From Alitta virens (lineage: Eukaryota; Annelida; Polychaeta; Phyllodocida; Nereididae), in contig OW028581.1 in the NCBI GenBank assembly GCA_932294295.1, positions 13,490,162 through 13,554,161 of the forward strand: 64,000 nt of DNA, given 5' to 3'. Below, in pieces: positions 1 through 11,228 of the stretch. A model generated the notes under the pieces. The model did no database searches. It saw nothing but the letters and a program-made list of their open reading frames with translations, and was not told the DNA's origin. The stretch's first letter is position 1; each line of letters opens with the position of its first letter. Made by a program: the position numbers and the translations under genes.

Positions 1-67
1 GGCAGGACTTAGGGGACAGGAATCCTGGCACCCTGACTGGGACTATCCCCCTTCCAACCAGAACAAG

Positions 68-1712
68 ATGAACAAAATGGTACCCAAACCATGTGTGAAT
101 ATGGCTGACTACAGCTTTCCCCCCAATAAGTTCCTATGTGCAAAGCCGCTTATGTCTGAAGCGGCAATTGGGGAGATTTCCTCACCTGCCTCGCTACCTC
201 TATCCAGATTAGAGGAGTGGGAAAACTCTATATCGTCATGCCTTGGCATTATTAATATGGTTGATATTTTCTCTTCTTCCCTCAACGCAGATATGAAGGC
301 CATGTGGGACTGCCTGGATTCCTACACAGAGAACACACTACCACCGGACTTAGTGAATCTCCATGAAGAAAGGCACAGAATACAAGCAGAGCCGAAAGCA
401 GAGCCAGAGCACTCCAACATCTCACAACTTTGGTAGCTTGGCTTTTAGCTGAAACTATCAGCTTGAGAAGGGATCACCTGCTAGAACCCTCCATCTTAAG
501 CGAACCTTCCAGAGATGTCCTCCGAATGCAGCCTTTCGGAGGCCCCTTCCTGTTCGGCGGGCGCTCAGACGACCTGCTTCACAGGGACTCTGACAGGAGA
601 ACTGCCTCCATGGTGTTACAGATAAGTAATCATCTGTTCACAATGAATCATGAAGGCCAACGGAAACAGCCCAACATGAGCGCTAGCACCTCCCCCATAT
701 CTTCTACCTCAACCAGTTATTTCCTCCTACTCCTCCCATGGGAATCATTCTTTTCGGGGGGGGGGGGGGGGGGGGGGCGGAAGAGGGAACTTGCAGGGAA
801 GAGGCCGCTCCTCCTATGCTTCATCGCAGCGAGGAGGAAAAGGAAAAGGAGAACCACATTACCCCGTATGACCCTACATGGGCTGCACGGCCCCCACTTG
901 CACCTGGTCAAAGTCACAATGTTATGTTCACGCAAGTAGGAACCAGACTGCACCATTTTTTTTGGAAGTGTTGGGAAACACTAGGGGTAAAACGTTAGGT
1001 GGTGGATATTCTACAAACGGTTTATAGTGAGAGTTCACGGAAGAACCACTACTATGACGCACACCGTGGACTACACTGTTGCACATGTCAATAATGAAAC
1101 TGCAGGTCTTCAGAGAAGTGATAGACTCTCTTCCCCTTAGGCGGAACGAGGTCAGCCCACTATTGGAAGCAACCACACACCTATTCAAGTCAGCTCAACA
1201 GCACTACTTCACACTGAAGCCAGACACATTCCGGGGCGCCTGGATGTCTTAGCAGACAAACTGAGCCGAACCGACCAAGTCCTCCCCACAGAGTGGTCAT
1301 TCACCCCGAGGTACTGATTTTGGTGTGGGAGGAATGGTGGACACCCATGGTGGACTTGTTTGCCACGAAAGAGAACACCAAGCTGTCATCTTGCGTGAGC
1401 CCCATTCCGGATGGGTACGCTATGGCCGTAGACGCCCTCTCCTGATACTGGGACAACCTCCTAGCCTATGCGTATTCCCCGACAGGCCTAGTCGCAAAAG
1501 TCATTCAGAACTGAAAACGCACCGGTGCATGAGGATTCTGATGGCGCCACACTGGCCGGAGAAGCAGTGGTTCCCCGAATTTCACAAGCTTCTCCCTGAG
1601 AGACGTCGCTACAGACCTGGTAGGCATCTAACAACTCGGGCCCGTGGTTACAGCTTAGAATGTCATCTCGATGCCCTCCTAACAGTCTACAAAGCAAGGG
1701 GGGGGGGGCCAT
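68..1712 (+). mobile_element. Degenerate DIRS-like (tyrosine-recombinase) retroelement
   Basis: Broken coding region of a retroelement. Around 1218-1305 one frame reads EARHIPGRLDVLADKLSR, the usual end of an RNase H domain in DIRS-type elements. It stops at a TGA and the next frame (about 1325-1500) reads VDLFATKENTKLSSCVSPIP and AVDALS, which is the block following RNase H in DIRS elements. A third frame (about 1531-1620) continues with APHWPEKQWFPEF. The upstream ORFs at 68-436 and 430-939 (for example DMKAMWDCLDSY and PFGGPFLFGGRSDDLL) sit where a gag-like ORF1 is expected, but I recognise them only weakly. In-frame stops, frameshifts and poly-G tracts at 756-777 and 1698-1708 mean the copy cannot encode working protein. 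I could not recognise the tyrosine recombinase itself. Confidence 0.62.
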
Positions 1713-2140
1713 CCGAGGAGGGAGAAGACTGTGGAAGACCTGGCCGAAACACCGTACGAAGTGGAGAAGAAGAACCTTACCTTCCTGACCTGGTGAGCAT
1801 CCTTCGTCCTACTCTCTTTAGGATAAGTACCATCTGAGTCAGTAAGGTAATGAGGCTATCCACAGTCACCCATGAATAACCCGGGATGAATCCGTATTCG
1901 GACTGGGTTTAAAATTCATAGGGAAGGTAAGGAGGGATGAGAGTGTGGTTGTCTCCTTACTCGCAGAAGTGGGATCTAACTCCTACAACCTCCACCATAA
2001 TTCCTACATCTGGTACATAAGGATGCTGTCCTATCACATCCTGTGCCAAATTAGGGACCACCGCTACCGTTCACTCCGCTCAACTAAACCAAGACTTCTT
2101 AGACTTATACTCTTCCCACCATCCGGTTCAGGTAATTCTG

Positions 2141-2469
2141 TCCTAAAGTGGTTTTGGGTTTCGTATTTTAAGTAAAGAAACTTACTAAAATTTTAGTAAT
2201 TTCTATGTTTCTTTACATCTAATACAAACCCAAAACCACGGAACATTCCCTCCCACCTCCCCGCTATATTTACCACTCAAATCAAAATATGGCGGTCTGG
2301 GAGTTGGCGCGCATGCGCGAAGGAGTGATACGGTAGACAGCGCTGTGGTAGCCACGCTAATTTAATTATATTATCGACGATGAATTGAACCCGACGATGT
2401 CGAGTCCTAAAGTCGTTTTGGGTTTGTATTAGATGTAAAGAAACATAGAAATTACTAAAATTTTAGTAA
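2141..2469. repeat. Compound inverted repeat with palindromic cores
   Basis: Three copies of one segment alternate in orientation: direct at 2141-2180 (starts TCCTAAAGTGGTTTTGGG), inverted at 2200-2242, direct again at 2405-2451. The perfect palindrome TTACTAAAATTTTAGTAA stands at 2182-2199 and again at 2452-2469. The first two copies plus the first palindrome make a hairpin of about 100 bp; copies two and three bracket a 160-bp spacer. DIRS elements carry inverted termini and an internal complementary region, so this may be the 3' end of the element just upstream. A separate MITE is the alternative. Confidence 0.6.
2287..2319 (+). promoter_or_regulatory. YY1-like and NRF1-like promoter motifs
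   Basis: The spacer of the compound inverted repeat contains ATATGGCGG (2287-2295), a good YY1 core, and CGCGCATGCGCG (2308-2319), a perfect match to the NRF1 consensus YGCGCAYGCGCR. The pair is typical of TATA-less housekeeping promoters. It could drive the retroelement or the small gene that follows at 2503. Binding is inferred from sequence only. Confidence 0.4.
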
Positions 2470-2502
2470 GTTTTTTAAATATAAATCATGATTCATTTTC
2501 AG

Positions 2503-4659
2503 ATGATAATGCACAGGTTTAAACAGCTGACAATGCGAAGATTAGGATCAAGGGGCAACTCTCAGTAAGTATCCTATTCCATTTTCTCTTATGCTGGACG
2601 TGCAATTTTCTTACAGCTGTCATAAAACATCCAGCTGTATATAATGTGTAGTTGAATTCCATGTAGATCGCAAGGATTTGATAATTTTGCCTGCATAGAT
2701 TGTAGTTGCTATCAGTAGTGAGTGATTTATACAACAGTAACACCACCTTCTGGATTCAGTGCCAATAGGCTCTAGTTACTTCCAGTATGTTCATGGTATG
2801 AATGTTTCCCAGCCCTAAGACTACAGTTCAGGCTGATCCAATCCCTTGTAGGGCCAGATTCTGTATTAGTTTTAGTATGACCTAAAAGGTGGGATGACAG
2901 CCTCAAACTCACCAGTGGTGGAGGAACACAACATAATCTGGCCCTGAGAGGGATGCTTGTATAACTTAACGTTTTTAGCTTATCTGTTTGTCTAACTGAC
3001 TAAGTGCTGTTGTCACTTGGTTGGCGTTATTAGCGTTGGCAGCCTAAGCACCTTCTGAAAAGCCTAATCCACAAATAATGAAGACAAAAGTGTGACATGT
3101 CACAAGGGTGACATTTGTGCAGAATAACCTGTAGACAGCATATGTATATTGAATTAAATTATCAATCCAAAGGGATAAATTATTAATTGCCAGACTCCTT
3201 TTTACGAACTGATACAGCGCTATAACTTGTCCTTGTTCCTACAATGGACAAATTTTATAACATTATTTGCATGTGAAGTCCATAATTCAAAATCAGTATT
3301 CAATATAGTTGACATATAAATCAGATCATGAGTCCTGTTTGTCAATAATGCTATTTTTTTTGTTTGTGTAAAAATTGTACTGAAAACTATAAGGTGTAAC
3401 TAACGCAGAATGTCACACTAGAATTTTAACAAAATGTAATTACATCGATTGGCTGTGTTATACATGCGACAGTGACTTAATGTCAACTGCTGCAATGCAC
3501 GCCAGCAAACAGAGGGACAATTCTTATGAAAAATATTGCTCATATCTCCTCTTCCGATTGACCTAGAAACTAACTTCTTGGGTCTACACCCAAGTTTTTT
3601 GGGTCAAAGAATCCATTCAAAACCTTCATAATGATGTCAGGTGCATACATCTATCAGTAACAGAGATATCATTCATTAAGTTCGTGCCAAATATCACTTT
3701 CGCACTGGAATTACCAAGATAACCACTCCTAATTGAGATAGAAACACTTTTTTGGTCTATACCTAGTTTATAGAATCCATTCCAGACATTATTGATGATG
3801 TCAGATGCATTCATCAAACAGTAACAGAGGGTATCATGCCATACATGCATCTGAAATTGGCTACAATCTTTATCTGATAAATGAGATTGAAGCACTCTAT
3901 TGGATCTATAGACCAAGGATTATGGGATCATCATATCAGGTGCACATAATCTTGCAGAAGAACAGGGCATTTGACACGCTTGTCTTTTCCTGGCATATAT
4001 ATCAAATAAAATGAATAAGTATCAGAAGAGCTTTATGACCAAATGACCTCTAAAATTGGTCAAGATCATGATAGGAAATTTGGTAATTAGGTCAATAAGC
4101 TGGTTGTTATTAGTTCTTGCAGCTTATATTTTCATATCTGTGAGTTGTTGTATAAGCCAAGTTTGTTGAGTAATCAAATCCAGTCCAATATTATTCTAAT
4201 AAAGGTATGGGTTTTCAAGGTCAATGTCATGAAACATTGTCAAATATGTAGCAATTGTGAACAGAAATATAGGAATTATATGTTCATTGATTTATATGCT
4301 TCACATAAACAGCGATTTGACCGACATAGTATGTTACGTAAAAGCAATAAGAGTGCAAGATGATCAATCTGGATTCGGTAGACTGAGGAACAATGAGCCG
4401 CTTTGTGAGACTTCCTCTATCATGGGAGCTGTCGGGTCTACTATATATATAGTCACTGTCTAGTCAGGCAGACTGTGATGTGAACAATATTGAACATGTT
4501 TCATTATGCTGTTGCAGGTACTGCTACATGGGCGTGGACGTGAGAGAAGAGAGCTCCCACTTTAACCATTTATCTCAGCACAGGGTGGTATGCACATTGG
4601 GAAAGCCTAAACACAGCACATTTCCACAGCTGTCCAAGTTCTCCACTAGCACTGGATAA
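2503..4659 (+). CDS. Putative small two-exon gene, unknown product
   Basis: Exon at 2503-2564 follows a strong acceptor (CATTTTCAG) and ends at a strong donor (GTAAGTAT). It reads MIMHRFKQLTMRRLGSRGNS plus CA. A second exon opens at 4518 after TGTTGCAG with G, which completes a glutamine codon and continues in frame for 46 codons (YCYMGVDVREESSHFNHL to KFSTSTG) to TAA at 4657-4659. The product would be 67 residues, basic and without membrane segments. The ATG lies directly on the splice acceptor, so an upstream exon is likely and the true start is unsure. I do not recognise the family. Matching splice phase and a poly(A) signal downstream support a real transcript; the short length leaves doubt. 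Confidence 0.35.
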
Positions 4660-5168
4660 TCAGAACTTATCTGAACTAATGGGAGAAAAACTGGTTTCTT
4701 GACTGATTCAGGGAGAACTAAATATGAACATTACGTTTGTTTTTACACTAACATATTTTAGCATTACAACGAACTACTTTTTTTGCGACGTGCGGCCTCC
4801 CTGTTGGTAAATTTGTGACCCCTTCCTCACTCATCAAATATCCGGCGGGATGTTCAACTATTTCTTCTCAAATTTTGTTTGTTCGAAAAGCTGATGTTAA
4901 ATCCTAACATTGGATAACCTAACTTTCACGATGTTATACTAATGCAATGTTAACATCAGGTTGCGACTAATGAACATATACTGAGAGATATGAAATATTT
5001 TATCAAACCATCTCACCATGGTCGTTTTAACCCCATTCAGAGATAAGGCCATCCCTAGAGAGACAGTGATCAATCACAGCCTAGTGTTTGAAGCTATTTG
5101 TTAAATGTTTATACTGTTAGCTACTGTTTGGGTTGGTCGTATGTACATATTATATGTTGGCATTTGTG

Positions 5169-5174
5169 AATAAA
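5169..5174 (+). terminator. Poly(A) signal AATAAA
   Basis: AATAAA about 510 bases after the stop at 4659, followed by a T/GT-rich stretch (TTTGTGTTTATATTTG). It fits as the 3' end of the small two-exon gene. Confidence 0.35.
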
Positions 5175-5199
5175 TACATTTGAAAAATTTCGAAAGTAT

Positions 5200-6577
5200 T
5201 TGTGTTTATATTTGCAAGCATGTATTAATTTTGTATTTCCACAAGTTGTATTTAATTCCCAGCCTTTGTCAAACGTTCTTAAGTTAATATGAAAAATTTG
5301 GAAAACCTCATAATAATAGAGTTTGTGTACCTAATTCCGTCAGGACCTAATTTCGTGAAACCTGCAACATTAATCCACAAGTGCTAAATCTTTTTTTTTT
5401 TTCTCATTGCCCTATTACACATCAAAATATAATTTGTTTATTTATGTGCCTTGTCAGTGAACCATTTCTGGTCTTTAAGACGTACTAAAGACCTACCAAG
5501 CGCCCAGCGTAGTGCAATGGTGTGGCATAGGAATGCTTTAATAATGGACCTATTTCGGACCTTTAGCGATAAATACATACCACAATAGTTAGAACCATCA
5601 TGCTTAAGTATGTTTCAAGTGTTGTCGAAGGGAAATAAGCAGAATTTACTTCACAGAGATTATGAGCGAGGTGAGAGACTAGAATTGTTAAATTGACTAG
5701 AATTGTTGACTTCAAATTTATTAATTATAATATCATGCAATGAATAACAAGATTTAAGGAATGAATCACATTTGTCTGAGGTCCCAACAACTGTGTATGT
5801 ATAAATAACCCCAAGGTCACATGACTTGATTCTCCAATCAGGCTGCCCTCTGGCTAACCCATCTCTGTCACAGCATCACAGCATACTCCTCAGGTTATCC
5901 TACATTTTAGAGCATATTCAACAACAGTAAATCTCCACACCTCTTCAGGAATCAGGGAGTGAAAGATGCCTGGTCCTATGGCCATAATCGGACATTCGTT
6001 CGTAAAATGATACTGCCACTGGATCGGTTCTCATCACACAATGGTGCCCAAGCACCCCTTGGAAATATGTGACTGTTTCAGAGATATACGTTTCCTAGGC
6101 CAATCGGGCATGCTATCGGTTCAACTTCCCGATCTTGCCAACAATGTGCTTTCACAACCATCATCAACAACGTGGTCTTATTCGCAAGAAGATGTCGCCA
6201 AGATGGCCCAAAATACAGTTAGATGTAATATTTTAACAATCAATCATTCAATCGTGACAAAAGAACATTACCAAAACATCATAATGACTTGATGAAGACG
6301 TTCTGAAGACCCAATTAATATATAGGTCTTAAATACCTATATAAACGCCTTGAGATAAAAATGTTGTGCAATGAAAACGTTTTGAAGACTCAATGTCAAT
6401 GTCCTGAAAACCTGACAAAGACCTCTTGCTAGGTCCTAAGCCAATCAGTCAGGCGGCTACACACATGAAATTGTAACTGAAATCTGTAAAAAAATTAGGA
6501 GTACATATCTACTCATATTTTGTTGTCATAGACAGTACAGGAAGCAAGCCTATAGCTATTACCTAAAGAAATTTTTG
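5200..6577. other. Unassigned AT-rich sequence
   Basis: No coding signal that I trust. The ORF at 6041-6292 has no recognisable motif, no splice context and no codon pattern that sets it apart from the surroundings. Confidence 0.5.
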
Positions 6578-8870
6578 AGTCAAAACATAGGCTGCGCTGC
6601 AGCTAAACCCTCAGCGAATCCCACATAGCACACAGGCATCATTAAAATTGTTAAGTGTTCGTCCGACAGGCAGGAGGTTCAGCGTTACACTTTCATTTCC
6701 AGAGCAGAACTCTAACACACACTTTCGTTTCTAGAGCTGAACTCTAACACTAATGCACTTACCCTAATGAAATTGTATACAGTAACACTCTATATGGCCT
6801 AGTGAAGCCCTGTGAAAGTCACACTGACATATCTTGGCTATGTTTGAGTGTTTATATAGTGTGTGCGATGAACCGAAACAATTGCCACTCGGCCTCCATA
6901 GCCTGTTACGCAATGCTAATTATATTCTGTTAAGTGTGAAATAATAGTGTTCCCGTGGGTTATTATGTATTACAAATATATTATTTATTAACAGCAATCC
7001 ATTCTGATTAGAGTAAATTAAGCCAAGTGAGCAAAAGAAGTATTGTCTATCCTTTTCCAGCCATTTAATTGTTCTATTTCAAAGATTTTATGCACAATAA
7101 GGAGTATTCAGTTCGCTAGAATTATCAACACAACAGCATGTTCCCTTAACTAATCTACAACTAAGATTATCATATATATGTCCAAAATAGTCATATAATA
7201 TTATGGGCTATGGCAATGATCTTCAGGAATATATATGAAACTCAGCAACACTGTTATGCCACATAAAGATGTTGGATATAATTTCATACAAAATGAACCT
7301 TTAAGATTTGTATTTACTAATAAATAAAGTCTATATACAAATAAATACAAATCTTAAAGGTTTATTTTGTATGGAATGATACTCAACACACCCATATTTT
7401 AATGCATTTATAAGTCAAAATATTTTTTGCTCAATGTTTAAATTATCAATTACCATATTCCCTTCAACAGTTACTGAAATGTTGGGTTGCTGATTTGCAT
7501 TAAATCTATGGCATTTAAATTAGTATTTATAAGCGAACACTTTACAGTTGTGTGAAGAAACAATAAGTATTGGAGTCAAGTGAAAGTAATATAGATCATT
7601 ATGCAACTAATTATTATGAAATTGCTAATTATAAACAAAAACTGTTGAATGGGTTGAGCATCGCAATACTATGATCAAATATTTAATAATTGTATCCACA
7701 TGAATTTTACAACATTTATGGCTGTCATTGCTAAGTATGGGATGCTAAGGAATATGAAGAAAGCAACACAAATTTTAGAATTTTTTCAGATTTTTCATTA
7801 TTATTAGAAAAAAAGGAAGGATGAAACAAATTTCAAAATGAAGCTTAAAAGTGAAAGTACTCTAATCTGGATATATCATTGGCAAAATGTTACTTATGTA
7901 ATGATCAGAGAGTCATTGATATGAGAGTTTGAAAGAGTACCAAAATTTCATATTTTCCTTATTATATATAAAATGATTTGTCATTAATGGTCATGAAACC
8001 CCAAAAATGTATCTCACCACTATTTTAGACATATTCGTATTAAGTTTTGTGTGCATGTAGGTGCAGTAGTGTGTGAGTCCTACTCTGGAAACAGAAAGTT
8101 TTTTTTTTTTTTTTTAATCTCTAAATATTTTAAAACAAATCTGAGATATGTCAATTTGACTATCAAAATGCACAACTAAGTTATATATAGAGTAACAACA
8201 TATAAAATGTTGTCAGGGTAAATGCCAGATTTCTGCTCTGGAAACACAATTTTTAGCCTTTTTTCCCCCGATTTTCCATTATTATGTAATCAGCATAATG
8301 AATATCAAAATGAAGTTTAAAAAGTGAAAATACTACAATTTAGATATGTTATTGATAAAATTTCATTCATTTAGGTATATAGTGTCTTTAGTATGGAGGT
8401 TTGAAAAAGTATGAATTTTCCCTTTTTTGACCTAATTTTGAAAATTCAATAGTATTTACGACCATGAGACCCCCAAAAACTATTTTAGACATATAATGAC
8501 AAAGTTTTAAGCATGTAGGTGCAGTAGTGTCAGAGCTCTGCTCCGGAAACGAAAAAAAAAGTTGTCCAAATTTTGTAAAACATAGCCAACATATATGTCA
8601 ATGTGAATATCAAAAGGCACCATGCACTAGGCCATATAGAGTATTACTGTACACAATTTCATAAGGGTAAGTGCATTAGTGTTAGAGTTCTGCTCCCGAA
8701 ACGAAACTGTGTGATACGCATCACTGCTTGTCAAAAACCCCAGAATGACAATTACAATTTTAAGGGTTCAAATTGCTCGAGGCATCATAAATGTAATTCG
8801 ATATGATCAGCATGAAAAACCTCAAAAGAATTTAGCATAATAAAAAGTCAAAACGTCTATAACATGCATG
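6578..8870 (+). mobile_element. Long interspersed non-coding element, reference copy
   Basis: Starts AGGCTGCGCTGCAGC. The left arm (about 6600-6880) carries the signature GCAGAACTCTAACAC, then CACTTACCCTAATGAAATT, then TATGGCCTAGTG. The same signature returns in reverse complement at about 8570-8710, so the element has long inverted arms. Between them lie a strong hairpin (7284-7375) and two tandem copies of a roughly 470-bp unit (about 7840 and 8310). No ORF of note is present, so it looks non-autonomous. Related copies occur at 17.7, 18.8, 31.9, 42.0, 52.6, 57.1 and 63.5 kb. Exact borders and target duplications are not visible to me. Confidence 0.6.
7284..7375. repeat. Hairpin of the interspersed element
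   Basis: Arms of about 33 bp pair with few mismatches: CCTTTAAGATTTGTATTTA on the left and TAAATACAAATCTTAAAGG on the right, loop about 25 bases. The same structure is found at about 31915-32036 and 42960-43085, within the same surroundings (ATGCCACATAAAGATGTTGG upstream). Confidence 0.7.
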
Positions 8871-9019
8871 AGATGATTAAATCTACAGATATGAAAAGCA
8901 ATGAATAACAGAAGTAGACATACATTTGCTTTTTGTCAAGTATTATTATTTTATTGTATACTCAGCAGGCTCAGCTAAATTATCTGTTAATCAGCTTAAC
9001 TAAAAAAGTTACTAAAGTT

Positions 9020-9125
9020 CATATAAAGTAGCCAGTGGGCAGTGTAATGGAAACTGGAGCCTATCGGCGCTGAATCCAGCAGGTGGCATTACTGTTGTTT
9101 AAATTACTAATTACTGATAGTACTT
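9020..9125 (+). repeat. Dispersed repeat shared with 2690-2790 in inverse orientation
   Basis: GCGCTGAATCCAGCAGGTGG here matches, on the other strand, the segment at about 2690-2790 that contains CCACCTTCTGGATTCAGTGC. The match extends to GTTACTGTTGT and the CTACTGATAG part. Neither copy is coding. Confidence 0.55.
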
Positions 9126-10138
9126 ACTGCACCCTCCCTTTAACTGCAAATGGCTAAATATGAATAACTCCGTAAATGCAAGAATTGTTAAAATGCAATG
9201 AAATGAATGATTTTTAAAAAGGTTTTTTACATAATAAATTTTATATTTTATTGTATTTCATTTTAATATATAAGGTGAATTTGCTCATGCATGTGAGGAT
9301 GAGTTGATGGCCCATGGAAGACTAGTGCACACATAATGTGAAAGGCATCTGCATTTGACCTGTCCCTCTTTGACAGGTTAAGGCTGGACATCGTTTGATT
9401 CTTAACGATTCGATATTATCGCGTTAAATTGAAAAGTTGTTTTTTCTTGTACACTTTCTCATATATATTGTGTTATGTCAATGAGACTATCAAAAGGCAC
9501 AACTTGGCCATAAATACTAAATACCAAATTATATCAATGTACACGCAATAATTCTGCTCTCGAAACAAAGTGTGCCACCCGCCCACCTTACGGACAACGT
9601 TTGACTGAAGTAACAAGATCTTCCTGAAAAAGATTTTGCTGAGGGTAAAAATAGCAAAAATAATTACGGCGAAACCTTACAAGTCACAAACCAGGCATAC
9701 AGCAAATAAATGATGTGGCATTGTTAAAATATATTTGGCTTCAATAAAACATATTTACATTGATATTGACAAGTTACACATGTGTTTTAGTAGGGAATAT
9801 AATTACAATGTATGGTTGACATGCTCTTAAATCTATTATTCTCATAAATTATTCACATGAGTAGAACTGTGCAAGACAGACATATTTTTCATTTGTTTAG
9901 GTCACAGTTAAATCACAACAGTTAACATTTCATAGAAAACTAAAATCAGTGTGAGTGAACAGAATGCGATACCCAAAATCAGTTACCCATGGGCAAGCAA
10001 ACATAATAATTTATGGTAGCTACAAGTTCCCTGTCCACAGGACAGGGTTACAACATCCTAGATGAAAAAATATGGAATTTCGGCTTGTGTGGGAACTAGC
10101 CTTTTAATAAACGTACACCTGCTCTAGGGTTAGACATA

Positions 10139-10622
10139 CCTTGTAGCGCGATATGGTTGATTTCTTTCAATTTCAATCAATTTCTGTGCCATTTTCGAAT
10201 TCACATTTTGTTGATAATGCTTGACAGCTGCTGGGGGGGGGGGGGGGGGGAATTCCTGCATCAGAATGAAAGCGAGGCATTGGGAAAAACCCCCCTTTGG
10301 ATGCCATTGACACAATGTGGCGCCACTTTGCCTGTTCAGAATTGTTGACGTGTTAAAAATTGGTGAATAATTTGCTGCATTTGCTTGAATTTGAATCATG
10401 TGGATGTTATTTTAAATTATCAAATTGGCAGATCTAAGGACTTGGCAGCAATATTCGGTGTGAATTTTATTATCCACTAGGAGCGTTGCACACTAGAACG
10501 TCGCCATAGCCCTCTAGCAAGTTTTGGCGGAACTAGGCGAATGAATTATCAACGAAACGTGAACTCGAAATGGCACAAAAATTGATTTAAATGGGTAGAG
10601 ATCAACCATATCTGAGTGCGAA
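10139..10622. mobile_element. MITE-like element with about 70-bp inverted arms
   Basis: The left arm (10141-10211, containing GATATGGTTGATTTCTTTC) is the imperfect reverse complement of 10550-10620 (GATCAACCATATCTGAGTGC and upstream). An 18-base poly-G tract lies at 10233-10250. There is no transposase. Flanking target duplications were not found by eye. Confidence 0.5.
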
Positions 10623-10737
10623 ACAATAGTAAACAGAGCAGTCCTCCTGCACATAACGACAAAATAAGGTATGCTAACATGTTTGTGAAAAACTGGGTCA
10701 AAAATGTCAAATTCCAAGAATTCCTATACAAGTCTTT

Positions 10738-10773
10738 CCGACCCTACATCGCATCTCATGCAATGTAGGTCGG
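10738..10773. repeat. Short palindrome
   Basis: CCGACCCTACAT pairs with ATGTAGGTCGG across a short loop. It could be a cruciform or the tip of a transposon end. Function unknown. Confidence 0.5.
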
Positions 10774-11055
10774 TTCTGACAAATTAACGGTCAATAAAAT
10801 TAAAAGAAAATTGAAAAATGAAAAAATATGATAGGATTGAACGAAGTGGCCCAATTGAATGTCCATGGCATCCACAATGAACATGGCACCTGGTTAGGTA
10901 GAGGTGTCTCCAGTATGACAACACCTGGCACCTGGCACCTTGGAAAACCTCCTGTATGAATAATGGTTCTTATTTCATCACTTGATGTTAGTCATAAGCA
11001 ACCTCTTGAAGAAGTCAGTAATCTAATGCTCTGTATTTGTGCTTTCTAAATGAAT

Positions 11056-11228
11056 TCACAGGGCAGTTTTGTCAGAGGGGTGATGCTGGTAACCCAGATT
11101 GTCTTTTCCGTTCCGATTGACAACAGTTCCAGCCTCGATTGCTTCGTGGATAAAATTTGCTCGAATCTCGGGTGGAATTGTTTGGATTTGTGGAGGCACC
11201 AACATGATATTGCCATTGGGTCCTGAGA
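11056..11228 (-). CDS. AMT: Amt exon 11 (residues 492-548) and stop
   Basis: A hydrophilic C-terminus rich in proline and asparagine that ends HHPSDKTAL and a TGA at 11058-11056. This part is not strongly conserved in the family. The frame is set by the acceptor TTTCAG at 11229. Confidence 0.8.
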
